Notes under the pieces: model-generated
The model's input: the letters and a program-made list of their open reading frames with translations, nothing else
The model's database searches: none
What the model was told of the DNA's origin: nothing
Made by a program: the position numbers and the translations under genes
NCBI GenBank assembly: GCA_044866695.1
Contig: JBIOUF010000224.1
Coordinates: 1 to 11,098 of the forward strand
DNA from: JBIOUF01 sp044866695
GTDB lineage: Bacteria > Actinomycetota > Actinomycetes > Propionibacteriales > Nocardioidaceae
Direction of reading: 5' to 3'
DNA length: 11,098 nt
In this document: positions 1 to 6,913 of the stretch, in pieces
Position numbering within the stretch: position 1 is the stretch's first letter
Layout of the letters: each line of letters begins with the position of its first letter

Positions 1-68
1 CGGGCAGGCCATCGGCGGCAGCCCGACGAGACCCGACCCCCGAGCCGGACAGGACAGGTGCGGAACGC

Positions 69-1229
69 GTGGACCTGATGGAGTACCAGGCGAAGGAGCT
101 CTTCGCCAAGCATGACGTGCCGGTGACCCTCGGCATCGTGGCCAACACCCCCGCCGAGGCGCGGGCCGCCGCCGAGGAGCTCGGCGTGGTCGTCGTCAAG
201 GCGCAGGTCAAGGCCGGCGGACGTGGCAAGGCCGGCGGGGTGAAGCTGGCCAAGACCCCGGACGAGGCCGAGCAGCATGCCGAGGCCATCCTCGGCATGG
301 AGATCAAGGGCCTGACGGTCAACCGGGTGCTGGTCGCGCCGGCGGCGAGCATCGAGGAGGAGTACTACTTCTCCTTCCTGCTCGACCGGGCCAACCGGCA
401 GTACCTCTGCATCGCCAGCGTCGAGGGCGGCGTGGAGATCGAAGAGGTCGCCAAGACCAACCCCGACGCGGTCAAGCAGATCCCGGTCGACCCGGGGGCC
501 GGCGTCGACGAGGCGAAGGCCCGCGAGATCGTCGCGGAGGCCGGCTTCCCCGAGCCGCTGGCGGAGCAGGCCGTGCGGATGGTGCTCGCGCTGTGGCAGG
601 TGTTCGTCGAGGAGGACGCCACGCTGGTGGAGGTCAACCCGCTGGCCCGGCTGGCCGGTGACCGGCTGGAGGCGCTGGACGGCAAGGTGTCGCTGGACGA
701 CAACGCCGACTTCCGGCACCCCGACCACGCGCAGTTCGAGGACAAGGCGTCCGCCGACCCGCTGGAGGCCAAGGCGAAGGAGAAGGGGCTCAACTACGTC
801 AAGCTCGACGGCAGCGTGGGCATCATCGGCAACGGCGCCGGGCTGGTGATGTCCACTCTGGACGTCGTCGCCTACGCCGGGGAGGCCCACGGCGGGGTGA
901 AGCCGGCGAACTTCCTCGACATCGGCGGCGGCGCGTCGGCCCAGGTGATGGCCGACGGGCTCGACGTGATCCTGCACGACCCGCAGGTCAAGACGGTGTT
1001 CGTCAACGTGTTCGGCGGCATCACCTCGTGCGACGCCGTGGCCCAGGGCATCGTGGGAGCCCTGGACATCCTCGGCGACGAGGCCAGCAAGCCGCTCGTC
1101 GTACGCCTCGACGGCAACAACGTCGAGGAGGGCCGGCGGATCCTCGCCCGGCGCAACCACCCGCTGGTCACGATGGTCGACACCATGGACGGCGCCGCCG
1201 ACCGCGCGGCCGAGCTCGCGAACGCCTAG
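69..1229 (+). CDS. sucC: Succinyl-CoA synthetase (ADP-forming) beta subunit
   Basis: Beta subunit of succinyl-CoA synthetase, the cytoplasmic TCA-cycle enzyme that couples cleavage of succinyl-CoA to formation of ATP (or GTP). The 386-residue product has the usual family length. The N-terminal half is an ATP-grasp domain, with a basic glycine-rich stretch at residues 44-62 (KAQVKAGGRGKAGG) and the metal-binding EVNPL at 188-192 followed by LDGKVSLDDNADFR. The C-terminal half is the ligase domain, with GNGAGLVM at 254-261, FLDIGGGAS at 282-290 and NVFGGITSCD at 313-322. I chose the GTG at 69 because it yields MDLMEYQAKELF, which matches the family's normal MDLxEYQAKxLF start. An ATG three codons later (78) would lose this. 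A loose purine stretch (AGGACAGG) lies about 11 nt upstream. The gene is followed after 14 bp by sucD, its obligate partner, so the two are surely co-transcribed. Confidence 0.97.
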   Translation: MDLMEYQAKELFAKHDVPVTLGIVANTPAEARAAAEELGVVVVKAQVKAGGRGKAGGVKLAKTPDEAEQHAEAILGMEIKGLTVNRVLVAPAASIEEEYYFSFLLDRANRQYLCIASVEGGVEIEEVAKTNPDAVKQIPVDPGAGVDEAKAREIVAEAGFPEPLAEQAVRMVLALWQVFVEEDATLVEVNPLARLAGDRLEALDGKVSLDDNADFRHPDHAQFEDKASADPLEAKAKEKGLNYVKLDGSVGIIGNGAGLVMSTLDVVAYAGEAHGGVKPANFLDIGGGASAQVMADGLDVILHDPQVKTVFVNVFGGITSCDAVAQGIVGALDILGDEASKPLVVRLDGNNVEEGRRILARRNHPLVTMVDTMDGAADRAAELANA

Positions 1230-1243
1230 GACGGACAAGCCTC

Positions 1244-2140
1244 ATGTCGATCTACCTGAACCAGGACTCCAAGGTCATCGTCCAGGGCATCACCGGCGGC
1301 GAGGGCACCAAGCACACCGCGCTGATGCTGAAGGCGGGCACCAACATCGTCGGCGGCGTCAACGCCCGGAAGGCCGGTACGACGGTGACGCACACCGGTC
1401 GCGACGGCGGCGAGCTGACCCTGCCGGTCTTCGGCACGGTCAAGGAGGCGATGGCCGAGACCGGGGCGGACGTGTCGGTCGTCTTCGTGCCGCCGGCGTT
1501 CACCAAGGACGCGTGTGTCGAGGCGACCGACGCGGGCATCGGCCTGATGGTGGTGATCACCGAGGGTGTCCCCGTGCAGGACACCGCGGAGGTGTGGGCG
1601 CACCTGCAGGGCAGCAGCACCCGGATGATCGGTCCGAACTGCCCGGGCATCATCACCCCCGGCGAGGCGCTGGCCGGGATCACCCCGGCCACCATCGCGG
1701 GCAAGGGGCCGGTCGGGCTGGTGTCGAAGTCCGGCACGCTGACCTACCAGATGATGTTCGAGCTGCGTGACCACGGGCTCTCCACCGCCATCGGCATCGG
1801 CGGCGACCCGGTCATCGGCACGACGCACATCGACGCGCTGGAGGCGTTCGAGGCCGACCCCGAGACCACGGCGATCGTGATGATCGGCGAGATCGGCGGC
1901 GACGCCGAGGAGCGCGCGGCGGCCTACATCGCCGGGCACGTGACCAAGCCGGTCGTCGGGTACGTCGCCGGGTTCACCGCGCCCGAAGGCAAGACGATGG
2001 GCCACGCCGGCGCCATCGTCTCGGGCTCCTCCGGCACGGCCGCGGCCAAGAAGGAGGCTCTGGAGGCGGTCGGCGTCAAGGTCGGGAAGACCCCCTCGGA
2101 GACCGCGCGGCTGATGCGGGAGATCCTCGCGGCGCACTGA
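1244..2140 (+). CDS. sucD: Succinyl-CoA synthetase alpha subunit
   Basis: Alpha subunit of succinyl-CoA synthetase; it binds CoA and carries the phosphohistidine intermediate. The 298-residue product shows the Rossmann-type CoA-binding start (VIVQGITGGEGTKHT, residues 11-25), VVITEGVP at 103-110, GPNCPGIITP at 130-139, and SKSGTLTYQM at 161-170. It also has TMGHAGAI at 251-258, in which His254 corresponds to the phosphorylated histidine of the family. The reading frame is open further upstream inside sucC, but the ATG at 1244 gives the standard MSIYLNQDSKVIVQG start and has a purine-rich AGGACGGA (1228-1235) at a suitable distance, overlapping the sucC stop. It lies 14 bp after sucC, so they form one transcription unit. 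Its stop is only 19 bp from the stop of the convergent kynU, leaving little room for a terminator. Confidence 0.97.
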   Translation: MSIYLNQDSKVIVQGITGGEGTKHTALMLKAGTNIVGGVNARKAGTTVTHTGRDGGELTLPVFGTVKEAMAETGADVSVVFVPPAFTKDACVEATDAGIGLMVVITEGVPVQDTAEVWAHLQGSSTRMIGPNCPGIITPGEALAGITPATIAGKGPVGLVSKSGTLTYQMMFELRDHGLSTAIGIGGDPVIGTTHIDALEAFEADPETTAIVMIGEIGGDAEERAAAYIAGHVTKPVVGYVAGFTAPEGKTMGHAGAIVSGSSGTAAAKKEALEAVGVKVGKTPSETARLMREILAAH

Positions 2141-2159
2141 GCTGGACCAGGCTGAGCCC

Positions 2160-3386
2160 TCAGGTCACGGCCAACCTGGTGGCGTACTCCGGACGGAGGT
2201 GCTCCTCGGCGTCGAGCACGGCCACCAGGCGGTCGACGGCGTCGTACACGTCGGCGTGGGTGACGTAGAGGGGCGCGAAGCCGAACCGGGCGATGTCCGG
2301 GCTGCGGAAGTCGCCGACGACGCCGTGCCCGATGAGCGCCTGGACCACGCCGTACGCGGCGGGGTGCCGGAGCGACACCTGGCTGCCCCGCCGCTCGTGG
2401 TCGCGCGGCGTGACCACCTCGACGGACGGCGCCCGCTCGTCGAGGAGGCCGACGAACAGGTCGGTCAGGGACAGCGAGGCCGCCCTCACGTCGGCCGGGG
2501 TCAGCCCGTCGAAGGCGGTCAGGGCCTCCTCCAGGGCGGTGAGGGCGAGCACGGGAGGAGTGCCGACCACGAGCCGCTGGACCCCGTCCGCCGGCCGGTA
2601 GTCGCGCTCCATGGCGAACGGCTCGGCGTGGCCCCACCAGCCCGTGACCGGTTGGTCCAGGTCGGCCTGCAGCGAGGGGGCCACCCAGGCGAACGCGGGG
2701 GAGCCGGGGCCACCGTTGAGGTACTTGTAGGTGCAGCCCACCGCCAGGTCCGCCCCGGCCGCCGTCAGGTCCACCGGTACGGCGCCCGCCGAGTGGCACA
2801 GGTCCCACAGCATCACCGCGCCGGCGTCGTGCGCAGCCGCCGTGACCGCGGCCATGTCGAACATGGCACCGGTGCGGAAGTCCACGTGGGTGAGGCTGAG
2901 CACCGCCACGTCGTCGTCCAGGGCAGCGGCCGGGTCGGCGGGGTCGCACCAGCGCAGCTCCATGCCGAGCGTGCGGGCCACACCGGCGGCGACGTACCCG
3001 TCGGTGGGGAAGGTCGTGGGCTCCACCACCAGCACCCGGCGCCCCGGGCGCAGCCGGGCCGCGGCGACCATGAGCTTGAACAGGGTCACGCTGGTGGAGT
3101 CGCCCAGGGTGACGTCCCGGGCCGCGGCACCCACCAGCGGCGCGATGCGGGCGGCGGTGCGCGCGGCCAGGCCGGTCCACCCGGCGGTGTTCCAGCCCGA
3201 CACCAGCTGACCGCCCCACTCGTCGGTGACCGCCGCGGCCATCCGCGCGGCCACGGAGCGAGGCGGGGGGCCGAGGGAGTTGCCGCACAGGTACACCAGG
3301 CCCTCGGGCAGGTCGAACAGGTCGCGGCGTCCGCGCAGCGGGCCGGACCGGTCCAGCGCGACGGCGTCGGCGCGGGTGAGGGGCAT
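2160..3386 (-). CDS. kynU: Kynureninase
   Basis: PLP-dependent kynureninase, which cleaves L-kynurenine to anthranilate plus L-alanine (and 3-hydroxykynurenine to 3-hydroxyanthranilate) in tryptophan catabolism. The 408-residue product has the family's usual length. It shows YLCGNSLGPPP at 32-42, the conserved DEWGGQLVSGWN at 55-66, LTHVDFRTGAMFD at 165-177 and LWDLCHSAGAVPVD at 193-206. The Schiff-base lysine is Lys221 within GCTYKYLNGGPGSPAF, followed by GWWGH at 249-253 and the C-terminal RFGFAPLYVTHADV. The ATG at 3386 gives the normal short lead before the LPEGxVYLxGNSLG block. No Shine-Dalgarno sequence precedes it; instead a TACCCT box ends 6 nt before the ATG, suggesting a leaderless message. 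No other kynurenine-pathway gene (tryptophan dioxygenase, formamidase) lies in the window. The gene sits between sucD and the perM-like gene, where other actinobacteria carry different genes, so it looks like a lineage-specific insertion. Confidence 0.95.
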   Translation of the reverse strand: MPLTRADAVALDRSGPLRGRRDLFDLPEGLVYLCGNSLGPPPRSVAARMAAAVTDEWGGQLVSGWNTAGWTGLAARTAARIAPLVGAAARDVTLGDSTSVTLFKLMVAAARLRPGRRVLVVEPTTFPTDGYVAAGVARTLGMELRWCDPADPAAALDDDVAVLSLTHVDFRTGAMFDMAAVTAAAHDAGAVMLWDLCHSAGAVPVDLTAAGADLAVGCTYKYLNGGPGSPAFAWVAPSLQADLDQPVTGWWGHAEPFAMERDYRPADGVQRLVVGTPPVLALTALEEALTAFDGLTPADVRAASLSLTDLFVGLLDERAPSVEVVTPRDHERRGSQVSLRHPAAYGVVQALIGHGVVGDFRSPDIARFGFAPLYVTHADVYDAVDRLVAVLDAEEHLRPEYATRLAVT

Positions 3387-3392
3387 GGGGGC

Positions 3393-3398
3393 AGGGTA
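3393..3398 (-). promoter_or_regulatory. Putative -10 box of a leaderless kynU transcript
   Basis: On the minus strand TACCCT matches the actinobacterial -10 pattern TANNNT and is separated from the kynU ATG by exactly 6 nt (GCCCCC). That would place the transcription start on or next to the ATG. No convincing -35 box lies 16-18 nt upstream, and no Shine-Dalgarno sequence exists before the ATG, which fits a leaderless message. The box lies in the 28-bp gap after the sensor-protein gene, so kynU could also be reached by read-through from that gene. Confidence 0.45.
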
Positions 3399-3414
3399 GT
3401 GGGGTGCGGCGGGT

Positions 3415-4743
3415 TCAGCGCTCCAGCTCGTGGAGTCGCTGGCCGGCGCGGACCAGCAGGGCGTCGAGCTGGTCGTCGGTCAGGTCCTCGGCGTCGCCGG
3501 ACACGAACGTGACCTGCGCGACGAACCGGCCCGAGCGCGCGAACCCGACCCGGATGCGGACGCTCCTGTCCTCCGCGACCTCGGTGTCCAGGGTCCAGGA
3601 GACCCGTTCGGTGCCGGCGGCGGGCCCGCGACCGGGGTCGGGTACGTCGGGGCCCGGTGAGACCGTGGTGGACAGCTCGCGGTCCTCGCACGCGCCGACC
3701 GAGTCGCGGACCCCGGCGAGGAACCCGGCCGCCGCCGACGGGCTGCGGAACGCCGCCACGGTCTGGGTGAGCCCGAACCGGGGCGGCAGCGGCGCGTCGG
3801 GGACCAGGTAGGTCCGGGACCGCGCCCACTGGACCCCTGGGCCGGAGAAGTCCGCCCGGTCGCAGGCCGTCCGAGCGGGGTTGGTCCGCCGAGCGGGCAC
3901 CGGGTCGACCCCGAACCACGGCGCCGTGACGCCGGCGGCCGCAGGGAGGTCCACCAGGCCGAGCGTCCCCGGGGCCGCACCGGTCGGCGGCGGTGCCACG
4001 GGCACGAGCCGAGGGGGCCGCGAGCACAGCGGCTGGTCCTGCGGACACAGCCGGGCCGCCGCGGTCGCCAGCAGCCGGGCGGCCCGGTCGGCCGGCACCG
4101 GCCCGGCGCCGTCGCCGCGCAGCACCACCGTCGTGGTGAGGTCTCGGACCTGGGCCACGCCCACCCCCAGGGTCGCCGGCTCCTTCCCGGCCTGGCGCAG
4201 CGTGAGCAGCGTGGCCCGGTCCCCGACCCCGTCCACGCGGTACGCGCCGAGCAGCTGCACCCGGGGGGCGCGGCAGCCGGCGAACCAGGCCACCGTCCGC
4301 CGGTACGCCGCCCGCGCGGCCGCGACCGACCCGGACAGCTCGACGATCTGGGTCACCCGCGCCGCCGGCAGGCCGCCGGCGGTCGTGGTCCGGACCAGCG
4401 CGGTGAGCCCCGCGGGGTCGGCGAACCGGGCCTGCTGGCAGACCACCCGCAACCCGGTGCCGCCGGTGTTGTCGTCCGCGCCGGCGGCGCGCCAGGTGCG
4501 CCCGGGCAGCACCGCGGTGACCTGTGCGGGCAGCAGCAGCAGGTCCTCGGTGAGCCGTTCGGCCGGCCGCGGGGACGCGGATCCCGACGACGCGGCCGGG
4601 CTCGGGGCCTTGCCGGCGTCGTCACCGCCGACCGCGCCGGTGCCGACCAGCACCGCCGCGAGCCCGAGGACCGCCATCAGGAGGGCGGCCACCGCGACGA
4701 CGGCCCGGTGCCGGGGTCGCCAGTGGTCCTCGCGGCCGGTCAC
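3415..4743 (-). CDS. Membrane-anchored protein with two PknH_C-like sensor domains
   Basis: Hypothetical membrane-anchored extracytoplasmic protein of 442 residues. A short basic cytosolic tail is followed by one hydrophobic segment (about residues 13-36), with no lipobox cysteine. A linker rich in Ala, Ser and Pro (about 43-62) leads to two related domains (about 63-240 and 275-442). Each has two cysteines at like spacing (Cys102/Cys157 and Cys294/Cys352), a helix with a pattern like VAAARAAYRRTVAWFAGC, and a similar final strand-helix block (GVGVAQVRDLTTTVVL versus RVGFARSGRFVAQVTF, then a helix ending in RL). This resembles the PknH C-terminal sensor fold of mycobacterial and related proteins; no kinase domain is present. 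The start at GTG 4743 is set by a good AAGGAG at 4750-4755, 6 nt away. The frame stays open far upstream but opposite the perM-like gene, so longer versions are rejected. kynU follows after 28 bp. The ligand and partner are unknown. Confidence 0.8.
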   Translation of the reverse strand: MTGREDHWRPRHRAVVAVAALLMAVLGLAAVLVGTGAVGGDDAGKAPSPAASSGSASPRPAERLTEDLLLLPAQVTAVLPGRTWRAAGADDNTGGTGLRVVCQQARFADPAGLTALVRTTTAGGLPAARVTQIVELSGSVAAARAAYRRTVAWFAGCRAPRVQLLGAYRVDGVGDRATLLTLRQAGKEPATLGVGVAQVRDLTTTVVLRGDGAGPVPADRAARLLATAAARLCPQDQPLCSRPPRLVPVAPPPTGAAPGTLGLVDLPAAAGVTAPWFGVDPVPARRTNPARTACDRADFSGPGVQWARSRTYLVPDAPLPPRFGLTQTVAAFRSPSAAAGFLAGVRDSVGACEDRELSTTVSPGPDVPDPGRGPAAGTERVSWTLDTEVAEDRSVRIRVGFARSGRFVAQVTFVSGDAEDLTDDQLDALLVRAGQRLHELER

Positions 4744-4903
4744 GACGGTCTCCTTCCCCGAGGCGGCGGCGCGGGTGCGGCAGGGTGCGCGTGGCGGCAC
4801 GTGGGCGGACTCCCCGACCGTACCCGGCCTCGGTGGCGTTCCGGCGCGTGACCGGCGTGGGAGGGCCGGCTGGGGGGCGGACCCGGGCGAGGATGGGTGG
4901 GTC
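4744..4903. promoter_or_regulatory. Divergent promoter region between the sensor-protein gene and the perM-like gene
   Basis: This 160-bp spacer separates two divergent genes and must hold the start signals for both. On the minus strand it contains a clear Shine-Dalgarno sequence (AAGGAG, 4750-4755). There is also a TANNNT-type box, TACGGT (4817-4822), with a GGAAC (4838-4842) upstream of it that recalls ECF-sigma -35 boxes, although the spacing is not ideal. On the plus strand GAGGAT (4889-4894) ends 9 nt before the perM-like ATG and could be either a degenerate -10 or a poor ribosome-binding site. None of the promoter boxes is certain. Confidence 0.4.
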
Positions 4904-6112
4904 ATGACCGACCTGCTCACCTCTTTGACCACGCGGCGTCGCGCGCCCGTTCCCCCGGGACCGGCCGGCGGCTCGCGACCCCTGGTCCTCGGGGCCCTGG
5001 CGGCCGGGCTCGCCGCGCCGCTGACCGGCCTGGCGGTGTGCGCCGTGGTCGCGCTGGCCGGCTGGTACGACGCCGACGGCGGCGGCCACGGCACCACCCG
5101 CGACGCCCTCCGGGTGGCCGCGGACGCGTGGCTGCTCGCCCACGGGTCGGGACTCGACCTCGGCAGCCACACCGTCACGGCGGTGCCGCTCGGCGTCACC
5201 GCGCTGTGCGCGTGGCTGGCGGTGCGGTTCGGGCGACGCGCGGCGGCCGGTTGCGACGTCTCGGACTCCCGCACGCTGGGCCTCGGCGTCGTCGTCCTCG
5301 CCGCTGTCTACGCGGTTGTCGCAGTTGCCGCAGCGGTCCTGGCGTCGACGCCGGCCGTGTCGCCGCATCCGGGGCGGGCGTTCCTCGGCGGCGCGCTCGT
5401 CGGTGCTCTCGCTGGGGGCGTCGGCCTGGTCCGGGGCTCGGGGCTGCTGCCCTCGTGGCGGCACCGGGTGCCCGAGCACGTCTGGTCGGCAGCCTTCGCC
5501 GCCGTCGCGACGGTGCTGCTGGCGTTCGCGGCCGGCAGCCTTCTCGTGGCCGCCGCGCTCGCCGGCCACTTCGGCTCGGCCGCCACCATGTTCACCACCC
5601 TCGACGTGGGGGCGCTGGGAGGGCTGGTGGTGCTGGCGACGGTCGCCGCGGTCGCGCCGAACGCCGCGCTGATGGGCTCCGCCTACCTGCTCGGCCCCGG
5701 CTTCGCGGTCGGGGCCGGCACGCTGGTCGGGCCGGGCCAGGTGGTCCTCGGGCCGGTCCCGGCGGTGCCGCTGCTGGCCGCGCTGCCCGACCCCGGCCCG
5801 GCGCCGTCGTGGACCGCCGGCCTGGTCGCCGTACCCGTGCTGGTCGGCGCCGCCGCCGGCGTGCTCGCCGCGCGCGCCTTCCCGGCACCCGGCTACCGTG
5901 TCGCCGCGGCCCGTGCGGCGGCCGGCGGCCTGCTCGGGGCCGTCGTCCTGGCCGGGCTCGTGGCCGCGGCCGGTGGGTCGGTCGGGCCCGGCCGGATGGC
6001 CGACGTGGGCGCGGCCCTGCTGCCAACCCTGGCCGCGGCACTGGCCACCACCGGGACCGGCGTACTCGCGGGGGGACTCGCCGCGACCGCCTGGCAGCGG
6101 CGGACCGCCTGA
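4904..6112 (+). CDS. perM: PerM/DUF6350-family multi-pass membrane protein
   Basis: Integral membrane protein of 402 residues, almost entirely hydrophobic Ala/Gly/Val/Leu segments. I count nine or ten likely membrane spans, at roughly 27-53, 92-108, 126-148, 158-175, 195-220, 235-250, 258-280, 302-323, 333-356 and 365-394. The block APNAALMGSAYLLGPGFAVG (251-270) is the conserved signature I associate with the DUF6350 family. Its mycobacterial member PerM (Rv0955) lies directly before purN and purH and is linked to cell division and persistence. Position here is the same, upstream of purN, which supports the assignment. The ATG at 4904 follows the family start, with a short basic cytosolic end (RRRAP) before the first span. 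The frame continues far upstream, but that part is antisense to the sensor-protein gene and is not credible. The biochemical role is unknown, and the symbol rests on family and position. Confidence 0.85.
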   Translation: MTDLLTSLTTRRRAPVPPGPAGGSRPLVLGALAAGLAAPLTGLAVCAVVALAGWYDADGGGHGTTRDALRVAADAWLLAHGSGLDLGSHTVTAVPLGVTALCAWLAVRFGRRAAAGCDVSDSRTLGLGVVVLAAVYAVVAVAAAVLASTPAVSPHPGRAFLGGALVGALAGGVGLVRGSGLLPSWRHRVPEHVWSAAFAAVATVLLAFAAGSLLVAAALAGHFGSAATMFTTLDVGALGGLVVLATVAAVAPNAALMGSAYLLGPGFAVGAGTLVGPGQVVLGPVPAVPLLAALPDPGPAPSWTAGLVAVPVLVGAAAGVLAARAFPAPGYRVAAARAAAGGLLGAVVLAGLVAAAGGSVGPGRMADVGAALLPTLAAALATTGTGVLAGGLAATAWQRRTA

Positions 6113-6142
6113 CCCCGCTCCCGGCGGGCGGGCCGGTCGGCG
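6106..6142 (+). terminator. Possible GC-rich stem-loop after the perM-like gene
   Basis: A nested inverted repeat overlaps the perM-like stop codon. CGCC (6106-6109), GACC (6111-6114) and CCGC (6115-6118) can pair with GCGG (6124-6127), GGTC (6135-6138) and GGCG (6139-6142) around a 5-nt loop, with a 7-nt bulge on the right side. There is no following T tract. Actinobacterial terminators often lack one, but in DNA this GC-rich such stems also arise by chance. Confidence 0.25.
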
Positions 6143-6144
6143 GA

Positions 6145-6230
6145 GTTGTGGCCGATGCCTGCAGGAACCCGCGCTTGTGGCCCCAGACCGCAACGACACG
6201 CCGAGATCGCCTGCGGTCATCGGCCACAAC
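6145..6230. repeat. 86-bp long inverted repeat upstream of purN
   Basis: The arms are GTTGTGGCCGATG (6145-6157) and its perfect reverse complement CATCGGCCACAAC (6218-6230). The match continues inward past one mismatch for seven more positions (CTGCAGG, 6159-6165, against 6210-6216, with one G-T pair). This makes a 21-position arm with 19 Watson-Crick pairs, one wobble and one mismatch around a 44-nt loop. The loop carries a further direct copy of TTGTGGCC (6175-6182), able to compete for the right arm. The structure lies 34 bp before the presumed purN -10 box. It could be a dispersed palindromic (REP- or MITE-like) element, a regulatory site, or the 3' end structure of the perM-like mRNA. 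Confidence 0.85.
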
Positions 6231-6264
6231 CAGGCCAGCGGCGGCTGCGGCACCGCCTCCTGGG

Positions 6265-6270
6265 TAGCCT
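6265..6270 (+). promoter_or_regulatory. Putative -10 box of a leaderless purNH transcript
   Basis: TAGCCT matches TANNNT and ends 7 nt before the purN GTG (6278), which would put the transcription start at or beside the start codon. No Shine-Dalgarno-like sequence lies between them, and no clear -35 box is visible 16-18 nt upstream. The same spacing appears before kynU and folD in this window, which strengthens the case. Confidence 0.45.
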
Positions 6271-6277
6271 GTGCCGC

Positions 6278-6913
6278 GTGCCCAGCCCAGCGACCGGTCC
6301 CGGGCCCGCCCGGCTGGTGGTGCTGGTCTCGGGCACCGGCACGAACCTCCAGGCCCTCCTCGACGCGTCGGCCGACCCGGCGTACGGCGCGCGGGTGGTC
6401 GCCGTGGGGGCGGACCGCACCGGCATCCAGGGGCTGGCCCGGGCGGAGCGGGCCGGCGTCGCGACGTTCGTCCACCGGCTCGGCGACCATCCCGACCGCG
6501 ACGCCTGGGACCGGGCGATGACCGAGTCCTGCCGCGCGCACCGGCCCGACCTGGTGGTGTCGGCGGGTTTCCTGAAGCTGGCCGGGCCGGCGTTCCTGGC
6601 CGAGTACGGCGGCAGGTACCTCAACACCCACCCCGCGCTGCTGCCGTCCTTCCCGGGCATCCATGCCGCCGCGGACGCGCTGGCGCACGGGGTGAAGGTC
6701 ACCGGGGCCACCCTCTTCGTCGTCGACGCGGGCGTGGACACCGGTCCGATCGTCACCCAGGTGGCCGTGCCGGTGCTCGACGACGACGACGAGGCCTCGC
6801 TGCACGAGCGGATCAAGGTGGCCGAGCGGTCCATGCTGGTCCACAGTGTGGGACGGATCGCCCGCGAGGGCCTGACCATCACCGACAGGAAGGTGCGCAT
6901 CGGCCGTGACTGA
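6278..6913 (+). CDS. purN: Phosphoribosylglycinamide formyltransferase (10-formyl-THF dependent)
   Basis: GAR transformylase, third step of de novo purine synthesis: it transfers the formyl group of 10-formyl-tetrahydrofolate to GAR, giving FGAR. The 211-residue product has family length. It shows the phosphate-binding LVSGTGTNLQALL at 16-28, VVSAGFLKLAGPAFL at 93-107, and NTHPALLPSFPGIHA at 116-130. It also has GVKVTGATLFVVDAGVDTGPI at 138-158. Asn116, His118 and Asp154 correspond to the catalytic Asn/His/Asp of the family. The frame is open further upstream through the inverted repeat, but those 44 codons have no family similarity. The GTG at 6278 places the P-loop close to the N-terminus as usual and sits just after a -10-like box. 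The gene overlaps purH by 8 bp, so the two are coupled, and it depends on the formyl-folate that FolD, encoded downstream, produces. Confidence 0.95.
   Translation: MPSPATGPGPARLVVLVSGTGTNLQALLDASADPAYGARVVAVGADRTGIQGLARAERAGVATFVHRLGDHPDRDAWDRAMTESCRAHRPDLVVSAGFLKLAGPAFLAEYGGRYLNTHPALLPSFPGIHAAADALAHGVKVTGATLFVVDAGVDTGPIVTQVAVPVLDDDDEASLHERIKVAERSMLVHSVGRIAREGLTITDRKVRIGRD

Noticed and set aside
1..68. Promoter or gene remnant before sucC
   Set aside because: I find no credible -10/-35 pair and no recognisable coding end in these 68 bases.
2145..2166. Possible bidirectional terminator between sucD and kynU
   Set aside because: The arms GACC/GGTC and TGAG/CTCA leave a 2-nt loop and a 4-nt bulge, which is not a plausible hairpin.
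2199..3512. 437-codon plus-strand frame opposite kynU
   Set aside because: kynU is certain on the other strand; this product is Gly/Arg/His-rich noise.
3881..4903. N-terminal extension of the perM-like frame upstream of 4904
   Set aside because: It would lie antisense to the sensor-protein gene, is Ser/Arg/Pro-rich, and leaves no room for a membrane-protein start; the ATG at 4904 is better.
4622..6844. 740-codon open frame on the minus strand across the perM-like gene and purN
   Set aside because: It is antisense to two recognisable genes, is low-complexity and rich in Arg, Gly and His, and has no domain; it is a by-product of high GC.
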